A DNA stretch of 64,000 bases from Pseudomonas fulva. GTDB taxonomy: Bacteria; Pseudomonadota; Gammaproteobacteria; Pseudomonadales; Pseudomonadaceae. The stretch covers positions 110,877-174,876 of the forward strand of contig NZ_JADNYP010000010.1 of assembly GCF_015680705.1 (NCBI RefSeq). The letters run 5' to 3'. Under the pieces are notes generated by a model. That model saw only the letters and a list, made by a program, of their open reading frames with translations, was not told the origin of the DNA and ran no database searches. Position 1 is the stretch's first letter; each line of letters begins with the position of its first letter. The position numbers and the translations under genes were made by a program. Below, piece after piece: positions 26,120 through 35,146 of the stretch.

Positions 26120-27352
26120 TCATGCCGCATCGCGCTGGTCGGCGTTGCGCAGCTCTTCCACAGCCTCGATCAGCGCCTGGAGAACCGCCGAACTGTCGCC
26201 GATGATCGACAGGTCCGCCCGCTTGATCATGTCGCAACCAGGGTCCATGTTGATCGCCACCACCTTGTCGCAGGCAGCGATGCCTTGCAAATGCTGAATG
26301 GCCCCGGAGATGCCCACGGCCACATAGACACGTGCCGTGACCCAGGTGCCGGTGGCGCCGACCTGCCGGTTGCGCGGCATGAAACCGTCGTCCACCGCTA
26401 CCCGCGAAGCACCTTCGGTGGCGCCCAGGGCAGCCGTGGCCCGATGGAACAGGTCCCAGTCCTTGACCCCATTGCCGCCGGAGACGATGAATTCCGATTC
26501 GGCCATGGCGATGGCAGCCGGATCCACCGCAACCGGACCGAGGTCTTCGATCCGCGACAAGCTGCGCGCCACGCTCGTCGATAACTCGACCGGCAACGCC
26601 TCGTGGCGGGTTTCGCTGACCGGGTCGGCGCACTCGGCGGCGGCCAGGACCAGACGTGGCAGGCTACGCTGCAAATCCTGCTGGCCGGCACCGGCACGGC
26701 CAACACACTGGCCGTCCTTGATCTGCCAGACGCGGGTCGCCGGGCGTTCGCCCAGGGCTGCGGCCAGGCGCCGACCGAGCTCACCACCACCGGTGCGACT
26801 GTCCGGCAGCAGCCAATGCTTCGGAGCGAATTGCTGGTCCACCGCATGCAGGCCCTGTACCAGCTGTTCCGGTGCGTAGCCCTGGTACTGTTCGCCTTCG
26901 ATGACCAGCAGCCGATCGACACCTGCACCCTGGAAGTTGCTTTCCTTGTGCTCGCCGAAGACCACCGCCAGCACGGCGCCGCCGCTGCCGGCCAGACTGT
27001 GGGCCAGGCCGAGCAGGTCTCGGTCATGACTGCCGAGGCGGCCACCGATCATGTCCGGAACCACCGCGATGTAGAACGCCGGATCGGCCACCTGGTGCAG
27101 CGGCAGTTGCACTTCGGCAGCGGCCGTGCGCCGTCCCGCGATGCCGGTACCCTGCTGAGCGCCGCTGCGATCGATTCGCTTGATGCCGTTGGGGCCGACG
27201 AAGCCCGCGGCCAGCGCATGGGGGTTCTTGCGGATCAGCCCGTTGGGGCCCATCCAGCGGCTCTGCTGGGTCTGCATCGCCGCATGCAGCGGATGCAGTC
27301 GGTTACGGGCGATCCACTCGGCGCGGGGATCGCGGCGGATGATCTCGCTCAT
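26120..27352 (-). CDS. etfA: Electron transfer flavoprotein alpha subunit, N-terminally extended
   Basis: 410 residues from ATG 27352 (TGATG overlap with dgcB); a TTG one codon earlier is less likely. The C-terminal FAD domain is typical: PRNRQVGATGTWVTARVYVAVGISGAIQHLQGI, then AINMDPGCDMIKRADLSIIGD. Ordinary EtfA is about 310 residues; here about 90 residues are added at the N-terminus, including a repeated phrase (MGPNGLIRKN and VGPNGIKRID) before the adenosine-binding domain starts near residue 90. Dedicated ETFs beside dgcB in pseudomonads share this form as far as I recall. It likely shuttles electrons between DgcA/DgcB and the respiratory chain. Confidence 0.88.
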   Translation of the reverse strand: MSEIIRRDPRAEWIARNRLHPLHAAMQTQQSRWMGPNGLIRKNPHALAAGFVGPNGIKRIDRSGAQQGTGIAGRRTAAAEVQLPLHQVADPAFYIAVVPDMIGGRLGSHDRDLLGLAHSLAGSGGAVLAVVFGEHKESNFQGAGVDRLLVIEGEQYQGYAPEQLVQGLHAVDQQFAPKHWLLPDSRTGGGELGRRLAAALGERPATRVWQIKDGQCVGRAGAGQQDLQRSLPRLVLAAAECADPVSETRHEALPVELSTSVARSLSRIEDLGPVAVDPAAIAMAESEFIVSGGNGVKDWDLFHRATAALGATEGASRVAVDDGFMPRNRQVGATGTWVTARVYVAVGISGAIQHLQGIAACDKVVAINMDPGCDMIKRADLSIIGDSSAVLQALIEAVEELRNADQRDAA

Positions 27353-29304
27353 CAATGCACCTCCGCAGGTTCACGTTTGGCGGCTGCCGGCTTTGCCGCC
27401 GCCGGGACTTGTTCCTCGATCAGCGCGTCGGCCACCAGTTCGGCCAGGTCCTTGATCTGCGGCCTCGGCTCGACCACGCCCTCGAGCATGGCCGTGCATT
27501 GCGGGCAGCCGACGGCCACCAGTTCGGCTTCGGTCTGGCGGATGTCCTCCATGCGCATGTCAGGGATCCGCTGCTTGCCGGGTATATCGGTGATCGGCGC
27601 GCCGCCGCCGCCGCCACAGCAGCGCGAACGCAAGCCCGAACGCTGCATCTCGCGCACTTCGATGCCGAGCGCCTTGAGCACCTCCCGTGGCGCCTCGTAC
27701 TCGCCGTTGTAGCGGCCCAGGTAGCACGGATCGTGATAAGTCACGCTGCCACCCTTGTGCTGGCCAAGATTGAGCTTGTTCGCCGCGATCAGCTCGGCAA
27801 TATAGGTGCTGTGATGCTGCACCTGATACTGGCCGCCAAGCGCGCCATATTCGTTCTTGAGCACATGGAAGCTGTGCGGATCGCAGGTGACGATGCGCTG
27901 GAAGCGGTATTTGCCCAGGGTCTGGATGTTACGTCTGGCAAGCTGCTGGAAAGTCGCCTCGTCGCCCAGGCGGCGGGCCACGTCACCACTGTCGCGCTCC
28001 TCCAGGCCGAGGACGGCGAAGTCGACGCCGGAAGCCTTGAGGACCTTGACGAACGCGCGCAGGGTGCGCTGGTTGCGCATGTCGAACGCCCCATCGCCCA
28101 CCCAGAACAGCACCTCGGTACTCTTCACCTCGGCCAGCACCTTCATGTTCAGGTCTGCCGCCCAGTTCATCCGTCCCCCAGGATTGAAACCGCCCGGGTT
28201 GTCGGTGGCGATGAGGTTGTCGAGCACTTCGGCGCCCTTGTTCGGGGTAGCGCCCTTTTCCAGGGTCAGGTGACGGCGCATGTCGACGATGGCATCGACG
28301 TGCTCGATCATCATCGGGCACTCCTCGACGCAGGCGCGGCAGGTGGTGCAGGACCAGAGCGTTTCGGCATCGACCAGGCCATTGACGATGGGCTGGTGCG
28401 GATGACCGCCATGCTCGCCGATCGGCTTGCCTGGGTAGGGGCTGCCGAAGTACCTGGCGTCGGTGCCACCGGCCAGGCCGATGACCATGTCCTGGATCAG
28501 CTTCTTCGGGTTGAGCGGCTGGCCCGCGGCGAAGGCCGGGCACATCGCTTCGCAGCGACCGCACTGGACGCAGGCATCGAAGCCCAGCAGCTGGTTCCAG
28601 GTGAAATCCGCCGGTTTCTCGACCCCCAGCGGGGCCGTCCGGTCTTCCAGGTCGAGCGGCTTGAGCCCGGTCGAGCGGCCGCCACCGAAGCGCTCGGCGC
28701 GGCGGTGCCAGGCCAGGTGCAAGGCGCCGGCGAAGGCGTGCTTCATCGGCCCGCCCCAGGTCATGCCGAAGAACATTTCCGACACGCCCCAGAGCACACC
28801 CAGGCACAATACGCCGACCATGACCCAGCCCCCGGTTTCGGCTGGCAGGATGCCCGCCACCGGCAAGGTCACGACGAAGAAGGTCGTGGCAAAGACCAGC
28901 AAGCTTTTCGGCAGGCGCATCCAGGGCCCTTTCGACAGCCGCGCCGGCGGATTGCGGCGCCGCCTGTAGACGAACATGGCACCGGTGAACATCAGCACCG
29001 TGGCGATCAGCAAGGCGTAGCCGAGGACCTGGCTGTGCAGGCCGAAGCCATGCACCAGGATCGCCAGCAGCGCCGAGAGCACGAAGCCGCCAGCGGTGGC
29101 GACGTGGGTGTTGGACATGTACTTGTCGCGCTCGACCACATGGTGCAGGTCGACCAGGTAGCGACGGGGCACGGCCAGCAAGCCGCCGAGCAGGTTAACC
29201 TTGGATGGACGACCACGGCGCCACATGCGCGCGCGGCGTGCGGCACCGAGCGCCGCCAGGGCAAGCGCAGCGAACAGCAGGATGGGTACAAGGGTGTTCA
29301 ACAT
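27352..29304 (-). CDS. dgcB: Dimethylglycine catabolism iron-sulfur membrane protein
   Basis: 650 residues from ATG 29304, chosen because it follows GGGAG and starts MLNTLVPILLFAALALAAL as in relatives; a longer frame from 29382 runs into repeat DNA. Several membrane helices (about 1-25, 70-105, 125-175), then two 4Fe-4S ferredoxin motifs (CVQCGRCEAMCP and CTTCRACVEECP, about 270-350) and C-terminal CCG-type cysteine-rich domains (TYHDPCYLGRYNG and SRCCGGGGGAP). It resembles a fused heterodisulfide reductase/ETF oxidoreductase. With DgcA it converts dimethylglycine to sarcosine and probably hands electrons to the quinone pool. Confidence 0.92.
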   Translation of the reverse strand: MLNTLVPILLFAALALAALGAARRARMWRRGRPSKVNLLGGLLAVPRRYLVDLHHVVERDKYMSNTHVATAGGFVLSALLAILVHGFGLHSQVLGYALLIATVLMFTGAMFVYRRRRNPPARLSKGPWMRLPKSLLVFATTFFVVTLPVAGILPAETGGWVMVGVLCLGVLWGVSEMFFGMTWGGPMKHAFAGALHLAWHRRAERFGGGRSTGLKPLDLEDRTAPLGVEKPADFTWNQLLGFDACVQCGRCEAMCPAFAAGQPLNPKKLIQDMVIGLAGGTDARYFGSPYPGKPIGEHGGHPHQPIVNGLVDAETLWSCTTCRACVEECPMMIEHVDAIVDMRRHLTLEKGATPNKGAEVLDNLIATDNPGGFNPGGRMNWAADLNMKVLAEVKSTEVLFWVGDGAFDMRNQRTLRAFVKVLKASGVDFAVLGLEERDSGDVARRLGDEATFQQLARRNIQTLGKYRFQRIVTCDPHSFHVLKNEYGALGGQYQVQHHSTYIAELIAANKLNLGQHKGGSVTYHDPCYLGRYNGEYEAPREVLKALGIEVREMQRSGLRSRCCGGGGGAPITDIPGKQRIPDMRMEDIRQTEAELVAVGCPQCTAMLEGVVEPRPQIKDLAELVADALIEEQVPAAAKPAAAKREPAEVH

Positions 29305-29318
29305 GGGGGGCTCCCACT

Positions 29319-29489
29319 GATTGCAAGCTGCAAGCGATAAGCTGCAAGCGGCAAGAAAAAGCAAAAGCGGCATTGGCTTCACCTTTTCTCCAGAACCAGG
29401 CCTTCAAGTGCCTTGCCGAGGTGAAGTCTGAAGCTGCAAGTAAAGGCACTACCGTGCGCTTTGCTTGCAGCTTGCCGCTACCGCTGCCG
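29319..29489. repeat. AAGCTGCAAGC-type short repeats between dgcA and dgcB
   Basis: Direct copies (GCAAGCTGCAAGCG, TAAGCTGCAAGCGG, GAAGCTGCAAGT) are followed at the other end by inverted copies (CTTGCAGCTTGCCGC). Similar words recur near 46380-46470, 47220-47262 and 54830-54960, so this is a dispersed intergenic repeat family of the genome. Confidence 0.7.
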
Positions 29490-31550
29490 TCAAAAGTCCT
29501 TGCACAGGCGCAAGGCGTCGTAGATCGCCGCATGGGTATTGCGCTGGGCCACACAGTCGCCGATGCGGTACAGCAGATAGCCCTCGCCTGGCTGGCTGAG
29601 GATCGGCTGCGGCTTGATGGCGAACAGCGCCTCCACATCGATCTGGCCTTTGTTGCGCGACCCATCCTTGAGGGCGTAGTACAAGGCTTCGTCAGGGCGT
29701 ACACCGTTCTCCACCACGACCTGGTCGACTACCCGCTCTTCCTTGGCGCCGGTGTATTCGTTCTCGAGCACCGCTACCAGCTTGTCGCCCTCGCGGTAGA
29801 CCTTTTCCAGCATCATGTCGCCGGTCATGATCACTTCCTTGGGATACAGGCTGCGGTAATAGGTCGGGAAAGTGGTCCCGCCCATCGCCACGCCGGGCTT
29901 GATGTCGTCGGTGACGATTTCCACCTGGCAGCCCTTGTCGGCGAGGAAGTCGGCAGTGGACATGCCGGTGAACTCGCAGATGGTGTCGTAGACCAGCACG
30001 TTCTTGCCAGGCGCGACCTTGCCGTCGAGCACGTCCCAGCTGCTCACCACCAGTCCTTCGGCAGCGCCCCAATGCTCGTTCTGCTCGACGAACGGATGCC
30101 CCCCCACCGCCAGCACGATGATGTCCGGACGCAGGTCCTGGATGGTCGGGACATCGGCCGCGGTACCCAGGCGCAGGTCGACCTTCAGGCGCGCCAGCTC
30201 CAGCTGGTACCAGCGGGTGATGCCGGCGATCTGGTCACGCTGAGGTGCCTTGGCGGCAATGGTGATCTGCCCGCCGATCTGCTCCTTCTTCTCGAACAGC
30301 GTCACGTCATGGCCACGCTCGGCAGCGACCCGCGCCGCCTCCATCCCCGCAGGCCCTGCGCCGACCACCACCACCTTGCGCCTGGGTCCGGTGGACTTCT
30401 CGATGATGTGCGGCACGCCCATGTATTCACGGGAGGTCGCGGCGTTCTGGATGCACAATACATCCAGGCCCTGGTACTGGCGGTCGATGCAGTAGTTGGC
30501 GCCGACGCACTGCTTGATCTGGTCGACCTGGCCCATCTTGATCTTGGCGATCAGGTGTGGGTCGGCCATGTGCGCCCGGGTCATGCCGACCATGTCCACA
30601 TAGCCGCCTTCCAGGATGCGCTGGGCCTGGTTCGGGTCCTTGATGTTCTGCGCATGCAGGACCGGGACCTTGACCACTTCCTTGATGCCCGCCGCCAGGT
30701 GCAGGAACGGCTCCGGCGGGTAGCTCATGTTGGGGATGACGTTGGCCAGGGTGTTGTGGGTATCGCAGCCCGAGCCGATCACGCCGAAGAAGTCGACCAT
30801 GCCAGTGGCATCGTAATACTTGGCGATCTCCTTCATGTCTTCGTGGCTGAGACCGTCCGGATGGAACTCGTCGCCGCAGATTCGCATGCCCACGCAGAAA
30901 TCGTCACCGACCTCCGCCCGCACGGCCTTGAGCACTTCCAGGCCGAATTTCATGCGGCCTTCGAAGCTGCCGCCCCATTCGTCGGTACGCTTGTTGACCC
31001 GTGGGCTCCAGAACTGGTCGATCATGTGCTGGTGCACGGCCGACAGCTCGACGCCATCCAGGCCACCTTCCTTGGCTCGCCGCGCGGCCTGGGCATAGTT
31101 GCCGATGATCCGCCAGATCTCTTCCGGTTCGATGGTCTTGCAAGTGGCCCGGTGCACCGGCTCACGGATGCCCGACGGCGACATCAGGGTCGGCCAGTTG
31201 AAGCCGTCCCAGCGCGAGCGACGGCCCATGTGGGTAATCTGGATCATGATCTTGGCGCCATGCTTGTGCATGGCGTCGGCCAGGTTCTGGAAATGCGGGA
31301 TGATCCGGTCGGTCGACAGGTTCACCGAGGCCCACCATTCCTGCGGGCTGTCGATGGCGACCACGGACGAGCCGCCACAGATCGCCATGCCGATGCCGCC
31401 CCTGGCCTTTTCCTCGTAGTACTTGACGTAACGTTCGGTGGTCATGCCGCCATCGGTGGCGTAGACCTCGGCGTGCGCGGTGCTGAGCACGCGGTTGCGC
31501 ACGGTCAGTTTGCCGATCTGGATCGGCTGGAACATCGCTTCGAATGCCAT
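29490..31550 (-). CDS. dgcA: Dimethylglycine demethylase flavoprotein
   Basis: 686 residues with the layout of 2,4-dienoyl-CoA reductase and trimethylamine dehydrogenase. Residues 1-370: FMN-binding TIM barrel (FQPIQIGKLTVRNRVLSTAHAE; substrate-side HQHMIDQFWSPRVNKRTDEWGG). A 4Fe-4S cluster motif follows (CVGANYCIDRQY with CIQNAATSRE, about 345-375). Then comes a dinucleotide-binding half with KVVVVGAGPAGMEAARVAA (about 395-412). It oxidatively removes a methyl from dimethylglycine to give sarcosine. Follows the DUF5943 gene after 15 bases with GGAGA as ribosome site. Confidence 0.94.
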   Translation of the reverse strand: MAFEAMFQPIQIGKLTVRNRVLSTAHAEVYATDGGMTTERYVKYYEEKARGGIGMAICGGSSVVAIDSPQEWWASVNLSTDRIIPHFQNLADAMHKHGAKIMIQITHMGRRSRWDGFNWPTLMSPSGIREPVHRATCKTIEPEEIWRIIGNYAQAARRAKEGGLDGVELSAVHQHMIDQFWSPRVNKRTDEWGGSFEGRMKFGLEVLKAVRAEVGDDFCVGMRICGDEFHPDGLSHEDMKEIAKYYDATGMVDFFGVIGSGCDTHNTLANVIPNMSYPPEPFLHLAAGIKEVVKVPVLHAQNIKDPNQAQRILEGGYVDMVGMTRAHMADPHLIAKIKMGQVDQIKQCVGANYCIDRQYQGLDVLCIQNAATSREYMGVPHIIEKSTGPRRKVVVVGAGPAGMEAARVAAERGHDVTLFEKKEQIGGQITIAAKAPQRDQIAGITRWYQLELARLKVDLRLGTAADVPTIQDLRPDIIVLAVGGHPFVEQNEHWGAAEGLVVSSWDVLDGKVAPGKNVLVYDTICEFTGMSTADFLADKGCQVEIVTDDIKPGVAMGGTTFPTYYRSLYPKEVIMTGDMMLEKVYREGDKLVAVLENEYTGAKEERVVDQVVVENGVRPDEALYYALKDGSRNKGQIDVEALFAIKPQPILSQPGEGYLLYRIGDCVAQRNTHAAIYDALRLCKDF

Positions 31551-31565
31551 GACGCAATCTCCGGC

Positions 31566-32096
31566 TTACAACGGCTTGACGACGAACAGCCCGTCGTCGT
31601 GACCTTCTTCCGAACCGCCGTAGACCTGCTCGGCCACGGTGCGGATCGAGCTGCCACGGGCGGCCAGGATCTGGTCCATGGCACCGGCGAACCAGCCGGT
31701 GAACATGTAGTCGACCCTGCGGCCGACCTTGCCGTAGACATAGACGAACGCCGAGTGCCTGAGCTTGATGCTGGCGGTACCCTTGTCCAGGTCGATGTCC
31801 TGGATCTCGAACAGGCCCCAGCCGCGCTGGGACAGGCGCTTCATGTAGTGCTCGAACACCGCCACGCCTTCCAGGCCATGGCATTCGGCTTCCTTTTCGC
31901 ACCAGTGCCAGGCGGACTTGTAGCCGGCCTTGTAGAGGATCTCGGCATAGGCATCGGCACCCAGAACCTCTTCGATGCCCATGTGGTTGTTGACGAAGAA
32001 GTGACGCGGTACATACAGCATCGGCAATGCATCGGAAGTCCAGACACCGGTCTCGCTGTCGACTTCGATTGGCAATTGCGGGGCGATCTTGGCCAT
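31566..32096 (-). CDS. DUF5943 / 4-vinyl-reductase-like protein in the dgc operon
   Basis: 176 residues. Soluble and mixed alpha/beta; the recognisable pattern is FFVNNHMGIEEVLGADAYAEILYKAGYKSAWHWCEKEAE, then YMKRLSQRGWGLFEI and a small-molecule-binding V4R-like end. Found directly before dgcA in pseudomonads (the P. aeruginosa PA5397 position). No catalytic residues are evident. It may bind a ligand or help assemble DgcA, but the function is not established. Upstream, at 32130-32152, a GC-rich hairpin sits in the 76-base gap after the dipeptidase gene. Confidence 0.75.
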   Translation of the reverse strand: MAKIAPQLPIEVDSETGVWTSDALPMLYVPRHFFVNNHMGIEEVLGADAYAEILYKAGYKSAWHWCEKEAECHGLEGVAVFEHYMKRLSQRGWGLFEIQDIDLDKGTASIKLRHSAFVYVYGKVGRRVDYMFTGWFAGAMDQILAARGSSIRTVAEQVYGGSEEGHDDGLFVVKPL

Positions 32097-32172
32097 GGAA
32101 ACTCAACTCCATAATTGTTTTGATTGATGGCCCCGGCATCTGCGGCCGGGGCGCAAGGCGTGGAGAGCGGCT

Positions 32173-33150
32173 TTATTCGCCCCAGACGTCGCGCAGCACG
32201 TTGACCCAGTTCTCGCCCATGATCTTGCGCACCACCCGCTCCGAATGACCACGCTTGAGCAGGGTCTCGGTGAGATTGGGAAACTCGCCGACGGTGCGGA
32301 TGCCCAGCGGGTTGATGATCTTGCCGAAGTTGGTCAGGCGCCGGGCGTAGCCCTTGTCATGGGTCAGGTACTCGAAGAAATCCTGACCATGCCCCTGGGT
32401 GAAGTCGGTGCCGATCCCGATGGCGTCCTCGCCGACGATGTTCATCACGTACTCGATGGCTTCGGCGTAGTCGTCGATGGTCGAATCGATGCCCTTGGCC
32501 AGGAACGGCGCGAACATGGTCACGCCGACGAAACCGCCGTGATCGGCGATGAACTTCAGTTCTTCGTCGGACTTGTTGCGCGGGTGATCCTTCAGGCCCA
32601 GGGGCAGGCAGTGGGAGTAGCAGACCGGCTTCTTCGACTCGAGGATGACTTCCTCGGAGGTCTTGGAGCCGACGTGCGAAAGGTCGCACATGATGCCGAC
32701 GCGGTTCATCTCGGCAACGATCTCGCGACCGAAGCCCGACAGACCGCCGTCACGCTCGTAGCAGCCAGTGCCGACCAGGTTCTGGGTGTTGTAGCACATC
32801 TGCACGATGCCCACGCCCAGCTGCTTGAAGATCTCCACGTAGGCGATCTGGTCTTCGAAGGCATGGGCATTCTGGAACCCGAAGAGGATCCCGGTCTTGC
32901 CCTGCTCCTTGGCCTTGCGGATATCGGCGGTAGTGCGCACCGGCATGACCAGGTCGCTGTTCTCGCGGATCAGCTTCTGGCTGGCGGCGATGTTGTCCAC
33001 GGTCGCCTTGAAGCCTTCCCAGACCGATACCGTGCAATTGGCCGCGGTCAGCCCGCCCTTGCGCATGTCCTCGAACAGTTCGCGGTTCCACTTGGCGATG
33101 ATCAGACCGTCGATGACGATGCTGTCGGCGTGCAATTCGGCTGGGCTCAT
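32173..33150 (-). CDS. Membrane-dipeptidase (M19) family protein
   Basis: 325 residues from ATG 33150; upstream codons of the long frame are not used. M19 renal-dipeptidase fold: ADSIVIDGLIIAKWNRELF at the start, where the usual metal pair HxD is changed to DGL, then FGFQNAHAFED (replacing the usual metal-binding QGA), CDLSHVGSKTSEEVI and YSHCLPLGLKDHPRNKSDEEL. The metal-site His of the last two blocks remain. It heads the dgc transcription unit, as in P. aeruginosa. The substrate is unlikely to be a simple dipeptide; an amine or betaine-containing conjugate is a guess from context. Confidence 0.85.
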   Translation of the reverse strand: MSPAELHADSIVIDGLIIAKWNRELFEDMRKGGLTAANCTVSVWEGFKATVDNIAASQKLIRENSDLVMPVRTTADIRKAKEQGKTGILFGFQNAHAFEDQIAYVEIFKQLGVGIVQMCYNTQNLVGTGCYERDGGLSGFGREIVAEMNRVGIMCDLSHVGSKTSEEVILESKKPVCYSHCLPLGLKDHPRNKSDEELKFIADHGGFVGVTMFAPFLAKGIDSTIDDYAEAIEYVMNIVGEDAIGIGTDFTQGHGQDFFEYLTHDKGYARRLTNFGKIINPLGIRTVGEFPNLTETLLKRGHSERVVRKIMGENWVNVLRDVWGE

Positions 33151-33435
33151 CAGGCTGTCCCCTTTTATCGGCTTGAGCTGCGCAGAAGGTGTGTCGGCGC
33201 TTTGGAGGCCAGCATATGCCTGCGCGGCGTACGAGCAGGATGCAAAAACGACAGGGGGTTTGCCGAAAGCGTCAATGGGCGAAGAGCCGCGTACGGGCGG
33301 GGCTCGTGGTGATGAGAGCGAGTCTCGACAATCTTGGAAAAGGTCGTTTCGTGAACATTTCGACGGCAAGCTACCGCCCTGCTTCAGCGTGAGCGAGAAT
33401 CGCTGCCGATTGTTCAGCCTGGCGAGGAGAGACGG

Positions 33436-33837
33436 ATGAAATCGATGGCATGGCTGGTCCTGATGGCAGTGGCATGTGCCGCCCAGGCCAGCGGGGACGA
33501 AAGCACTCCCTGCGACAATGTCGAGAACGACCTGCAGGCACATGCCTGCGCCGCCTACAACAAGCAGACCGCCGAGCGGGAACTGAAAGCGGCGTTCGAT
33601 GACCTGCTCGAACGCATTGCCGAGCAGTACGCCAACGAGGAAGACAAGGTCAAGGCACTGAAGGCGCGGCTGGCGGCGGCCGAGTCGATATGGACACAAC
33701 TGCGCGATGCCGACTGCAAGGCCGAGACCTTTGCCGAAAAGCCGGGCAGCAAGGCCTTCGAGGCCGCCTGGAACACTTGCGTGGCCCAGCGTAGCGACGA
33801 CCGCTCCGAATACCTGCAGTCCATCGGCCAGCAGTGA
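33436..33837 (+). CDS. LprI-like (DUF1311) secreted protein
   Basis: 133 residues. Signal peptide 1-18 (ending AQASGD), then the family layout with four cysteines (CDNVEN, HACAAYN, DADCKAE and NTCVAQ), probably two disulfide bonds, and the AERELKAAFDDLLERI helix. The DUF1311 family includes mycobacterial lysozyme inhibitor LprI, hence the usual name. No lipobox here, so soluble in the periplasm. Preceded by AGGAGAGACGG as ribosome site. No operon partners. Confidence 0.82.
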   Translation: MKSMAWLVLMAVACAAQASGDESTPCDNVENDLQAHACAAYNKQTAERELKAAFDDLLERIAEQYANEEDKVKALKARLAAAESIWTQLRDADCKAETFAEKPGSKAFEAAWNTCVAQRSDDRSEYLQSIGQQ

Positions 33838-34110
33838 GTGCAGACGGCGCCAGCTCCTCCACCGGTGCAAACACCCTACCGATGGTCAGTGGGCGCAGTG
33901 CCGCGACAGGGCGCGCAGCGGCCTCGGGAACGGGCAGGCGACAGCGTCCTGAACAGGCTTGCAGGGGATATTCGTAGGGTTCGCAAGGATGCTGAAGGCC
34001 GCTACGCGACCTAGCGCAGCCGGTACGGCTGCCCCGGCCGCTGCTAAACGGGCGTGGCGCAGCGGCTGCCATGGCTTGCACGGCAACCTCGGGCCTGCTG
34101 CGAACGAACC

Positions 34111-34371
34111 TCAGCCGCGGTTGCCGTTGAACTGCGCCAAGGCCGGCAACAGTTGCCTGTCGATGGCCTGGCGAACCGCCGGAAGAATGGTGGCGCTGCC
34201 GCAATACATCCGCTCGACCATACCCCGCAATGCCCGTGCGTTCGGCTCGGTCAGGCCGCGCACGGCTACTTCGCAAGCCTGTTCCGCGCTCGCGCCGGTT
34301 GGCATCTCGAAACCCAGGGCCCGCAGGCTGCCCACCAGGTCATCCTGGTCAATCAAATCCGCATGCATCAT
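34111..34371 (-). CDS. Small conserved hypothetical protein
   Basis: 86 residues from ATG 34371, preceded by AAGGAC at good spacing. Acidic and helical: DLIDQDDLVGSLRALGFEMP, then AEQACEVAVRGLTEPNARALRGMVERMYCGS and a C-terminal AIDRQLLPALAQF. No signal peptide or membrane segment. I do not recognise the family. It stands alone between the LprI-like gene and the carnitine operon end. It has the look of a small cytoplasmic protein kept in this genus, but no function can be given. Confidence 0.6.
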   Translation of the reverse strand: MMHADLIDQDDLVGSLRALGFEMPTGASAEQACEVAVRGLTEPNARALRGMVERMYCGSATILPAVRQAIDRQLLPALAQFNGNRG

Positions 34372-34665
34372 GGCTGTTGTCCTTGTTTGCTGCTGTGATC
34401 TGCGCTCGATTCTGTGTCCAGCCGGCGCCTGCGGCAAGGCTGCAGTGCCAGAGTGGCCGCTTTGGCTAAGAACAGGTCGTTCCCGGCTAAATCCGTGATC
34501 GACGAACATCGCACACTGCCAGCCATCATCAACGTCTCAGGGTTTGGTCACCCTTGTCACGACACGTGGATGTTGCTCGCTCTTGGCCCCGTACGCTCAC
34601 GGCTTTGCGGGGTCATTTTTTTTGCTGGTCACAGGCAGGTGGTTCAGCGATCGGGCGTGACAGGC

Positions 34666-35136
34666 TCAACCGGGCAGGCGCATCACCCTTCCCAGGTACT
34701 GGGGAACCGGCAGGTCGTGCTGCGCCCTGGCCAGCGCTTCCAGCGAAGCCTGGCCAGGCTCACTGAATGGCGCCGATTTCGGCCCGTCCAGCTGCACATG
34801 CAGGAGCATCTGCTCGCTGGCGGCCAGCGCCTGGGCGAAGCCCTCGCGATGCAGGCTGTGGTAGAGATGCAGCCGCTTGCGGTCGAAACCGACGATCTGT
34901 GTCTGTACCCATACCTCGGTGCCGAGCTTCACTTCGTGCAGGTAGTTCAGATGGCACTCCAGGGTGAACAATGTGTGTCCATCCCGCTCCCGGCTGTCCG
35001 CGTCCAGCCCGATGCGTTGCATCAGCGCATCGGTGGCGTAGCTGAAGATCAGCAGGTAGTAGGCATCGCGCAGGTGACCGTTGTAGTCGACCCACTGTGC
35101 CTCGATGGACGTTCGATAGCTGATCAGTGCTGGCAT
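34666..35136 (-). CDS. cdhB: Hot-dog thioesterase, probable betainyl-CoA thioesterase of carnitine catabolism
   Basis: 156 residues from ATG 35136, starting 10 bases after the cdhA stop. 4HBT/YbgC-type hot-dog fold with the catalytic aspartate region AQWVDYNGHLRDAYYL (Asp17). In carnitine degradation this activity frees glycine betaine from betainyl-CoA after the CdhC step. Order caiX-cdhC-cdhA-cdhB matches the P. aeruginosa operon, which ends with hocS; hocS is not found here. Small, cytoplasmic and complete. Confidence 0.85.
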   Translation of the reverse strand: MPALISYRTSIEAQWVDYNGHLRDAYYLLIFSYATDALMQRIGLDADSRERDGHTLFTLECHLNYLHEVKLGTEVWVQTQIVGFDRKRLHLYHSLHREGFAQALAASEQMLLHVQLDGPKSAPFSEPGQASLEALARAQHDLPVPQYLGRVMRLPG

Positions 35137-35146
35137 ATGGAAATCC

